A stretch of DNA of 32,054 bases from a virus. The stretch's first letter is position 1. Each line of letters starts with the position of its first letter. A program made the position numbers and the translations under genes. Location of the stretch: the IMG/VR virus record IMGVR_UViG_3300030118_007170, positions 6,828 through 38,881 of that record. One strand, given 5' to 3'. Below, piece by piece: positions 26,846-32,054 of the stretch. The notes beneath the pieces are model-generated. The model did no database searches, was not told the DNA's origin, and saw nothing but the letters and a program-made list of their open reading frames with translations.

Positions 26846-27267
26846 TGGCAATCTCACACATACCAAGATCAGTAGGGCATAACTTTGCTCCAGAATACCA
26901 GATTAGCGCTGTTCCTTATATGAGATCTTTAACAATTGGTAATACTTTAGTTGATGAATCAAATGATATAAGATCATTTTCATTTCCAAAAATAACTCAG
27001 TGGTTAAGTTTTAAAACATTGGCAGGAGTCACTGTAACAGTTTATTTTTGCAAAGAAGACGCTGTAAACCTATCAAACGGTTTGGTAGTTGCAGCTGAAA
27101 CGACGTTTCCTTTACATTTAAGATGTACTAAGCTATATTTTAATAATAAAGCTGTAAACGCAGGAGGAAATACAGGCTTAGCTATTCAAGTAAGAGCTGG
27201 TTTAACAACAATTGATTCATCTGAGTTTAGCAATGTAGTAGAAACATTTTTAGAGGCTAATAACTAA
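26845..27267 (+). CDS. Putative head-associated beta-rich protein (140 aa)
   Basis: I chose ATG 26845, overlapping the protease stop as TAATG, over the GTG at 26836, because TAATG coupling recurs in this cluster. The protein opens MAISHIPRSVGHNF and is largely beta-strand in appearance (IRSFSFPKI, GVTVTVYFC, TTFPLHLRCTKLYF, GLAIQVRAGL). No enzyme motif is visible. The small, beta-rich make-up and the place between protease and capsid genes would suit a head decoration or vertex protein, but T4 Hoc, Soc and gp24 show no resemblance that I can see. The C-terminus overlaps the start of the next gene by one base. Function is not recognised. Confidence 0.72.
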   Translation: MAISHIPRSVGHNFAPEYQISAVPYMRSLTIGNTLVDESNDIRSFSFPKITQWLSFKTLAGVTVTVYFCKEDAVNLSNGLVVAAETTFPLHLRCTKLYFNNKAVNAGGNTGLAIQVRAGLTTIDSSEFSNVVETFLEANN

Positions 27268-27692
27268 TGGCAAAAGTAAGTAAAAGTTTATTAAAAGAGA
27301 TAGTAAAAGAGTGTTTAGTTGAGATTCTTGCAGAGGGTCTTACAGGTGGAAACGTTGACACATTGAAAGAGAGTGTTGAAAACTTATCTTATGCACATAA
27401 TAGAAATATTAAAAGCATGTTACCACCTAAAAAGAGCAAAAAAGTTGTTAATGAAAACTTTAAAGAGAATACAAGAAAAGTTATAAGTGCAGCAACAAGT
27501 GATCCTGTGATGGCAGCTTTATTAGAAGACACAGCAAATACAACATTGCAGGAGCAAAACAGTGCTGATGGAGCAAAGTTTGCTGCTAAGCCTCAAGATG
27601 AAGTGAGTCAAGTTGTAGCAGAGGCAGAGCCATCTGAGTTATTTGGAGAGGCATCAAATAATTGGGCGCATTTAGCATTTTCTGATGCTTAA
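27267..27692 (+). CDS. Unknown protein with helix plus LAE site, putative prohead internal protein (141 aa)
   Basis: Start ATG 27267 overlaps the previous stop (TAATG) and has AGAGG upstream. The first 23 residues form an amphipathic helix (LLKEIVKECLVEILAE) ending in L21-A22-E23 before G24, a form that fits T4-type prohead protease cleavage. The rest is Ala/Glu/Ser-rich with low predicted order, ending in SNNWAHLAFSDA. T4 internal proteins carry a short N-terminal capsid-targeting sequence removed by gp21 after a similar tripeptide. By analogy this may be targeted into the prohead; that is inference. No further function is seen. Confidence 0.75.
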   Translation: MAKVSKSLLKEIVKECLVEILAEGLTGGNVDTLKESVENLSYAHNRNIKSMLPPKKSKKVVNENFKENTRKVISAATSDPVMAALLEDTANTTLQEQNSADGAKFAAKPQDEVSQVVAEAEPSELFGEASNNWAHLAFSDA

Positions 27693-27771
27693 TATAAAAA
27701 ATAGTTAAAGATTCTTATTTTGATTTATATTTATAATTGAAAATATTTATTAAATCATGGAGAATTTAAAA
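27693..27771 (+). promoter_or_regulatory. 79-base AT-rich intergenic region with GGAG ribosome site
   Basis: This is the longest non-coding stretch in the window. It is nearly all A/T, with TTTATATTTATAATTG around 27722-27739 as a possible promoter core. GGAG at 27759-27762 is 9 bases before ATG 27772 and decides that start over the in-frame ATG at 27757, which would put the site inside the gene. There is no GC-stem terminator. Confidence 0.35.
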
Positions 27772-28050
27772 ATGGCAAGAAGAAAATTAACACCTGCAGT
27801 TATTCGTAGAATCATTAAAGAAGAGAAAGCTCGTTTAAATGAGACTTTAGAGTTAGGGTTGAGTCATCCTAGTGAAGCTCCTAAGAGAACAAAAGAAGTA
27901 GCTGCTCATAAGCTTGCTAGTACACTTGAAGCATGTATTAATCATTATAAGGCATGTAATCTTAAAGAGGCCAAGTTACGTCGTGAATTGAAGAAGATTC
28001 AAGAGACTAAGAGACGTCTTAAGAAAAAGATGTTAAAAACCTTAGACTAA
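27772..28050 (+). CDS. Small basic helical protein, unknown (92 aa)
   Basis: The start is set by GGAG 9 bases upstream of ATG 27772; an ATG 15 bases earlier in frame lacks a ribosome site. The protein is strongly basic: MARRKLTP, helix VIRRIIKEEKARLNE (10-24), then a Lys/Arg-rich coiled-coil-like end (KLRRELKKIQETKRRLKKK). L22-N23-E24 could be a prohead protease site. Several CGT arginine codons appear here, unlike the AGA-dominated upstream genes and like the capsid gene, hinting at stronger expression. A small basic protein of the prohead core that contacts DNA is possible, as with T4 internal proteins, but unproven. Confidence 0.75.
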   Translation: MARRKLTPAVIRRIIKEEKARLNETLELGLSHPSEAPKRTKEVAAHKLASTLEACINHYKACNLKEAKLRRELKKIQETKRRLKKKMLKTLD

Positions 28051-28091
28051 TATTTAAAAGAAATAATTAAAATAAAAGAAAGGTTTTTATT

Positions 28092-28613
28092 ATGGGCGCA
28101 AATGCAACAATGACAAACGAACAGGCAACAAGGCTTGGCGGACAAAGAGCAAAATTTAGTGAAAGCTTTAACGGTAAAGGTGCAGGAGGAGTTTTAACAG
28201 AAATATTTAGTAGTCCTCATGCACCTAGTTCTGGAAATTTTGCAGAATCTAAGTCTGCATTTGATAAGGATTCTGTTGGAAGAGGTAGAAATGTAGATTT
28301 TGAATATGATGTAGATCTTACATATTCAAGCGGAGAAGATTTATACTCTGTTGTAACTTCTCAAGAAGATAAGCCTAATGAAAAAGGTCCACAATTAAAA
28401 ACTATAAAAATAGGTGATAATGGTCAACCAGATATTCAAAATAGTGATCTTCAAGAAGACTCTGGTAGAGTTTCATATATTGGTAATGATAGAGGCTTTG
28501 GAGTATCTCCTGAAGATAGAGAATTACCTAGTAGATACAATAAAAGAGATGACGTTACTTTAGGTGAGTATATAGACTCAGGTAGATATAGTTGGGCAGA
28601 ACCAAATTCTTAA
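28092..28613 (+). CDS. Unknown Gly/Ser/Asp-rich head-module protein (173 aa)
   Basis: AAAGG lies 8 bases before ATG 28092. The protein starts MGANATMTNEQATRLGG and is rich in Gly, Ser, Asp and Glu with few hydrophobic stretches, so it is probably largely disordered. V-L-T-E-I near residue 37 is an L-x-E candidate for the prohead protease. The C-terminus (RYNKRDDVTLGEYIDSG) is more ordered. I do not recognise a family with certainty. The place between protease and scaffold suggests an accessory head or core protein. Confidence 0.7.
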   Translation: MGANATMTNEQATRLGGQRAKFSESFNGKGAGGVLTEIFSSPHAPSSGNFAESKSAFDKDSVGRGRNVDFEYDVDLTYSSGEDLYSVVTSQEDKPNEKGPQLKTIKIGDNGQPDIQNSDLQEDSGRVSYIGNDRGFGVSPEDRELPSRYNKRDDVTLGEYIDSGRYSWAEPNS

Positions 28614-28622
28614 GTTTTAATT

Positions 28623-29717
28623 ATGTCTATACCTTATACTAAATCTATAGCGAATCCTAGTCCAGGTCATTATGATGGAAGAAATGATTTAGGATATGGT
28701 AGATCTGATAATAGTGGATTAGGAAGTAACTGGAATATGGGAGATGCTTTATCATCTCCTAAGGGACAGTGGGATAAAGAAGAAGATTTAGTATTAGTAG
28801 ATTTTGAAAAAGTCTTAAATGAAGTAAAAAACCTTTTTAATCTTTTAGATATTGAATTTGATATAGAAGAAGAATTAGTTGTTGAAGAAATAGAAGTTGA
28901 AAAAATATTTTTGTTTGATGCTGTTGAAGATATTCTTAGTCTATTTGATATTGACATCTATAATTTAGAAGAAGTTGAATTTGACACTGTCGAAGTTAAT
29001 TCTATTGAGCTTTTAAAGCAGCTAAATAACTTTATAGAGCTGTTTGAAATTAAAAGTAGTATAGATTATAATATAGACGAAGAAGATTCAATAGAGATAA
29101 ACAACAAAACTTTGTTTGATCTATTAAAATATAGTCTTAAAATTTTAGATATAGAAATAGATGATTTTGATAGTAAAAATATAGGAATTAATAAGAAAAT
29201 GCATGTTTCATTAAACAAGCAAGCAAGCGACTCATTATCTAAAAGAAAGACTGACCCTTATTCATTCAATGGTTTAGCAAATACATCTCAGTATCTTGGT
29301 GCATCACATAATAGAAAAGGTAGTTTAATAAAGAGTTACATAAAAGAAGTTTTGTTAAGTGAAACTGGAATGGCAGTAACAACTATAGTTAAAGGAACTA
29401 TTGGAAATCCTTATCCTAAGAAAAACGCTATCGGTACAATGGGAATGTCAGGTGCTTTTTATATAAAAAGAGGTGGTTATAAACAATCACGTAAGTCTAC
29501 CACAGATGGTGGTGAAACTGTAGGAGGTAGAACAGGCATTGATGGAAAAAAGAGAACAGGTAGTAAAAGTGATGAAGAATATGAAATACAGTATGATGAA
29601 AATGGTGAGATTATGAGTACAGGTGAGATATTATCAAATACTGTTGACAATACTTTTAAAGATGAAGATAATGTTTCAAAACATACAAAGAGATCTAAAT
29701 TAATAAATTATATGTAG
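28623..29717 (+). CDS. Unknown protein with four 33-residue acidic repeats (364 aa)
   Basis: Starts at ATG 28623, 9 bases after the previous stop, with no clear ribosome site, so coupling is likely. The first 60 residues are Gly/Asn/Ser-rich (SIANPSPGHYDGRNDLGYG). Residues 61-192 are four diverged tandem repeats of 33-34 residues. Their cores are L74-L-D-I77, L107-F-D-I110, L140-F-E-I143 and I174-L-D-I177, each followed by an acidic strand-like segment. Residues 235-247 (LIKSYIKEVLLSE) form a helix ending in L-S-E, a possible protease site. The end is Gly/Lys-rich and disordered-looking. No enzyme motif is seen. It sits with other prohead-type proteins before the scaffold gene; role unknown. 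It ends in TAG. Confidence 0.75.
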   Translation: MSIPYTKSIANPSPGHYDGRNDLGYGRSDNSGLGSNWNMGDALSSPKGQWDKEEDLVLVDFEKVLNEVKNLFNLLDIEFDIEEELVVEEIEVEKIFLFDAVEDILSLFDIDIYNLEEVEFDTVEVNSIELLKQLNNFIELFEIKSSIDYNIDEEDSIEINNKTLFDLLKYSLKILDIEIDDFDSKNIGINKKMHVSLNKQASDSLSKRKTDPYSFNGLANTSQYLGASHNRKGSLIKSYIKEVLLSETGMAVTTIVKGTIGNPYPKKNAIGTMGMSGAFYIKRGGYKQSRKSTTDGGETVGGRTGIDGKKRTGSKSDEEYEIQYDENGEIMSTGEILSNTVDNTFKDEDNVSKHTKRSKLINYM

Positions 29718-29732
29718 CAAATAAAAACATTG

Positions 29733-29749
29733 ATTAATATATAATTAAT
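29733..29749 (+). promoter_or_regulatory. AT-rich promoter-like motif before the scaffold gene
   Basis: ATTAATATATAATTAAT begins 43 bases before the chosen scaffold start. A matching ATTAATATTTATTAA string begins 42 bases before the capsid start. Equal spacing before two highly expressed late genes is suggestive of a shared promoter element, though AT content limits the weight of the match. Confidence 0.3.
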
Positions 29750-29775
29750 AATGATTATGAAATGTGAGTGATTAT

Positions 29776-31572
29776 ATGTCTAATAGTTTATATGAAGAAG
29801 CAATTAATGCTGCAGAGCAAATTAAAGAAGCTGCAGAAAATAAAGTTAAACAACAGTTGATTGAGTCTATGTCTCCTCAAATTAAACAACTTGTTGAAAA
29901 AGCATTGCATGATAAAACAGACGGTAGTCAAAATAAAGAAGTTAATGAAGAAGAGACTACAGAAGAATGTGGTACATACGAGTCTGAAGAATTACAAGAA
30001 GAAACTTTAGAAAAAGTAGACTTAGACAAACCAGATGGAATACCACAAGAACTAGGCGGTGAAATTGTTTCTTCGCCACCAGATGATTCTTTTTTTGATA
30101 CAGACTTAATTAACGAACCAGTTGAAGAGCCAGCATTAGACGTAGAAGACAAATTAGGTAAACAAATAAGTAATGAGTCTATTAATATATTTAAGAAGCT
30201 TATAACTAAGAATGCTCAAAAAAATGCATTAAAAAAGAAGCTTAGACATATAAGAGAAGGCATTACATCATTAAAGAAAGTAATGTTATTATCAGAAAAC
30301 AACCACATTTCAAGAAAAAATGCCAAAAAAATCGTAGAAACATATAAAAATTTATGTCAAGAACTTAAAAATATTAAAACTAACAGCATAATTAAGTCTG
30401 ATACAAAATTATTAAAGGAATATTTAGAAATTTCTAAGGAGTTGAATAACATGTCTAGAAGACAAAGCAAAAAATATTTAAATGAAAGTCTTGATGATCT
30501 CTTAGAGATGCATCTTTTTGAAGAAGATGAAGCAGATGCTGTTGAAGCTGATCCTGAAGCAGATGCTGTTGAAGCTGATCCTGAAGCTGATCCTGTGACA
30601 ACGGTTGATACTGACGGAGTAAGTGATGCTTTAGAAGATCTTTTTAAAGCACTAGGTGCCGATGAATCTTTAAATATAGACGTGACTCAATCTGGTGAAG
30701 GATCTGGTGATTTAGAAGGTGAAGAATCTGATGATTTAGAAGGTGAAGAATCTGATGATGATGACGATGATATATTGTCTGACTTGGAGACTGAGTCTAA
30801 TCAAAAAGACGAGAGTGCTATTTATGAACTAGACGAGACATACTTAGAAATGGACAATGTGTCAGAGCTAGAAGAGATGATTGAGATTGAAGAAATGGAC
30901 AATGTGTCAGAGCTAGAAGAGATGATTGAGATTGAAGAAATGGACAAAATGGAAGGAATGGAAGAGATAGAAACATGTGCTGATGGCTCTAAAGAAGAAG
31001 GAGAGCATATTGAAGAGTCTTCTAGAAGAAAAGGTGAGTTATTCTTAGAAATTGATGAAAACATGTTGAAGAGAGAAATCTCTAAGATGAAGAGAGCAAG
31101 AGGAAATTTATCTGTTGATAATGTTCAATCAAATAAGCTAGATGAAATGAAAATTAAAGCTGTATTAACAAAGGCTGCGAAAAAGAATCGCATGCTTGAA
31201 AGCAAGCTTTCTCAATATAAGAAGGCAGTTCGTCAAATGAAGGGCCAACTTAGCGAAATGAACTTATTTAACGCAAAGCTATTATATGCTAACAAACTAA
31301 TGCAAAACAGAGATTTATCTGTTAAGCAGCAAAGAAAAATTGTTGAGTCTTTAGATAATGCTAAAACTCTTAATGAGGCTAAGCTTCTTTTTGAGAGTCT
31401 TTCAGGATCTTTAACAAACAGCAATGCAAATCGTAAATCAGGTTCGAAATTGACTGAGGGATCTAATCGTAGATTGATTGGTTCTTCTTCAAGATCAACT
31501 TCAAGCGCGCAGTCTCTTAATGAAAGCGTTGCTCTAGATCGTTGGGCAACATTAGCTGGAATTAAGAAATAA
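29776..31572 (+). CDS. Prohead core/scaffold protein, gp22-like, acidic repeat-rich
   Basis: ATG 29776 was chosen over the in-frame GTG at 29764 because GTGAG there serves as a possible ribosome site; 598 residues result. The N-terminus is helical. The centre is very acidic, with three exact tandem repeats (separate entries). The last 170 residues are a Lys/Arg/Leu coiled coil (REISKMKRARGN onward) ending in ALDRWATLAGIKK, an ending I recall from scaffold proteins of marine T4-like phages. L-x-E sites recur (YLNE, TLNE, KLTE, SLNE), as expected for a core cut up by the prohead protease. T4 gp22 is 269 aa, so this is unusually long. It lies just before the capsid gene, the T4 place. CGT/CGC arginine codons rise towards its 3' end. 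Confidence 0.87.
   Translation: MSNSLYEEAINAAEQIKEAAENKVKQQLIESMSPQIKQLVEKALHDKTDGSQNKEVNEEETTEECGTYESEELQEETLEKVDLDKPDGIPQELGGEIVSSPPDDSFFDTDLINEPVEEPALDVEDKLGKQISNESINIFKKLITKNAQKNALKKKLRHIREGITSLKKVMLLSENNHISRKNAKKIVETYKNLCQELKNIKTNSIIKSDTKLLKEYLEISKELNNMSRRQSKKYLNESLDDLLEMHLFEEDEADAVEADPEADAVEADPEADPVTTVDTDGVSDALEDLFKALGADESLNIDVTQSGEGSGDLEGEESDDLEGEESDDDDDDILSDLETESNQKDESAIYELDETYLEMDNVSELEEMIEIEEMDNVSELEEMIEIEEMDKMEGMEEIETCADGSKEEGEHIEESSRRKGELFLEIDENMLKREISKMKRARGNLSVDNVQSNKLDEMKIKAVLTKAAKKNRMLESKLSQYKKAVRQMKGQLSEMNLFNAKLLYANKLMQNRDLSVKQQRKIVESLDNAKTLNEAKLLFESLSGSLTNSNANRKSGSKLTEGSNRRLIGSSSRSTSSAQSLNESVALDRWATLAGIKK
30532..30585 (+). repeat. Tandem 27-base repeat, 2 exact copies (ADAVEADPE)
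   Basis: Two identical 27-base units at 30532-30558 and 30559-30585 encode ADAVEADPE twice, followed by a partial third (GCTGATCCTG). The DNA identity suggests recent slippage or unequal recombination in the acidic centre of the scaffold gene. Confidence 0.9.
30709..30756 (+). repeat. Tandem 24-base repeat, 2 exact copies (DLEGEESD)
   Basis: Units at 30709-30732 and 30733-30756 are identical and encode DLEGEESD twice, running on into an Asp tract (GATGATGACGATGAT). The copies keep the frame. Confidence 0.9.
30847..30945 (+). repeat. Tandem 45-base repeat, 2.2 exact copies (EMDNVSELEEMIEIE)
   Basis: Identical 45-base units at 30847-30891 and 30892-30936 are followed by the first 9 bases of a third (30937-30945). 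Each encodes a 15-residue acidic segment. Complete nucleotide identity over 90 bases points to a very recent duplication. Confidence 0.93.
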
Positions 31573-31592
31573 TTTTTTATTTTACAACTTAA

Positions 31593-31608
31593 ATTAATAT
31601 TTATTAAC
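31593..31608 (+). promoter_or_regulatory. AT-rich promoter-like motif before the capsid gene
   Basis: ATTAATATTTATTAAC starts 42 bases before the capsid ATG and matches the element before the scaffold gene in sequence and distance. A separate promoter for the capsid gene would be expected because it needs far more transcript than its neighbours. Confidence 0.3.
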
Positions 31609-31620
31609 AATAAACAAAGA

Positions 31621-31626
31621 AAAGGA
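31621..31626 (+). promoter_or_regulatory. Strong ribosome binding site of the capsid gene
   Basis: AAAGGA lies 8 bases before ATG 31635, at near-optimal spacing, and sets the start of the capsid gene. Confidence 0.75.
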
Positions 31627-31634
31627 ATTTTTAA

Positions 31635-32054
31635 ATGACATTTTCATTACAAAAATTAACTGAAGGCATTCGTGATCGTCACGTAGGCCAACAAAACAAA
31701 AGATTGGTCGAGAAGTGGTCTCGTACCGGCCTTTTACGTGGTATGGGCGATGTTAACCGCGAAAATATGGCAACTCTTCTAGAGAACCAAGCAGCTCAAG
31801 TTCTTCGTGAGAGCAGCAGCATGACTAACGGTGACGTTGGTGGTTTCTCTAACATTGCATTTCCAATCGTTCGTCGTGTATTCGGTGGACTTATTGCAAA
31901 CGAGCTTGTTTCAATTCAACCAATGAGTTTACCATCAGGTCTTCTCTTCTACCTAGACTATACATATGGTCAAGATAGCGGTGCATATTCACAAGGTGAG
32001 TCAATCTATGGTGGTCCAGCTGGTAAAGCTATCCAAAGCGGCGCACTTGCTTCT
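31635..32054 (+). CDS. Major capsid protein, gp23-like (N-terminal 140 codons; 3' truncated by window edge)
   Basis: The frame is open to the window end. The N-terminal region MTFSLQKLTEG is followed by a probable pro-sequence. The capsid core then starts with DVGGFSNIAFPIVRR, VFGGLIANELVSIQPM and SLPSGLLFYLDYTYG, strongly T4 gp23-like (T4 has VQPMNSPTG in the same place). L57-R58-E59 before S60 aligns with T4's FLTE-A cleavage after E65, so the mature protein probably begins at S60. The gene differs sharply in codon use: of nine arginine codons in the first 81 residues eight are CGN (seven CGT) and one AGA. A 60-base sample (31741-31800) has 28 G/C against 7 in 6301-6360. This suits very high expression of the most abundant virion protein. 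Confidence 0.95.
   Translation, partial: MTFSLQKLTEGIRDRHVGQQNKRLVEKWSRTGLLRGMGDVNRENMATLLENQAAQVLRESSSMTNGDVGGFSNIAFPIVRRVFGGLIANELVSIQPMSLPSGLLFYLDYTYGQDSGAYSQGESIYGGPAGKAIQSGALAS

Noticed and set aside
28092-29717. Possible tail-fibre or neck identity for the Gly/Asn-rich proteins
   Set aside because: Composition alone does not support it; position between protease and scaffold fits head or core proteins better.
31567-31582. Perfect 6-bp inverted repeat AAATAA/TTATTT at the scaffold stop, possible terminator
   Set aside because: The stem is all A/T and the structure would be very weak; such palindromes are expected by chance here.
31233-31610. 125-codon open frame on the minus strand
   Set aside because: It lies wholly opposite the well-supported scaffold gene, has no ribosome site of note, and reflects codon bias of the + strand gene.

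Overview
The window is a 32 kb stretch of a very AT-rich tailed-phage genome (T4-like myovirus lineage, probably a distant 'far-T4' or marine-type member). All 23 supported genes lie on the + strand and most abut or overlap. The diagnostic set is a T4-type order of terminase large subunit, portal, prohead protease, prohead core/scaffold and major capsid protein. Structural proteins upstream resemble, from memory of families rather than a search, large marine T4-like phage virion proteins. TAA, TAG and TGA are all used as stops, so the standard code applies. Shine-Dalgarno sites (AAAGGA, GGAG) precede many genes, which fits an ordinary bacterial host; the host cannot be named from this window.

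Region 1 (1-16483) is a virion/tail structural module. It holds a truncated gene at the left edge, four large low-complexity proteins (366, 831, 1802 and 537 aa, the last with an FnIII-like domain), a 244 aa conserved structural protein, and two proteins (432 and 963 aa) that share a C-terminal domain. The 963 aa protein also carries a LamG/concanavalin-like domain.

Region 2 (16483-21343) is a compact DNA-metabolism cassette with overlapping reading frames: a RuvC-like resolvase, a gp61/DnaG-like primase (zinc finger plus TOPRIM), a 1041 aa single-chain fusion of SbcD/Mre11 (gp47) and SbcC/Rad50 (gp46), and an 85 aa zinc-ribbon protein. It sits directly upstream of the packaging genes, where a junction resolvase and end-processing nuclease could help debranch concatemers before packaging (inference).

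Region 3 (21389-32054) is the packaging and head module: a 123 aa protein in the small-terminase position, terminase large subunit, portal with a Gly/Glu-rich tail, an unknown 277 aa protein, prohead protease, five small or medium unknown proteins, an acidic repeat-rich scaffold, and the N-terminal 140 codons of a gp23-like major capsid protein. Several of the small proteins carry a helix followed by an L-x-E tripeptide, the cleavage type used by T4 gp21 protease, suggesting they are prohead internal proteins. The capsid gene is visibly richer in GC and uses CGT arginine codons, unlike the rest of the window.

No tRNA, CRISPR array, insertion sequence or intergenic stretch over 300 bases was seen. 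The longest gap is 79 bases.
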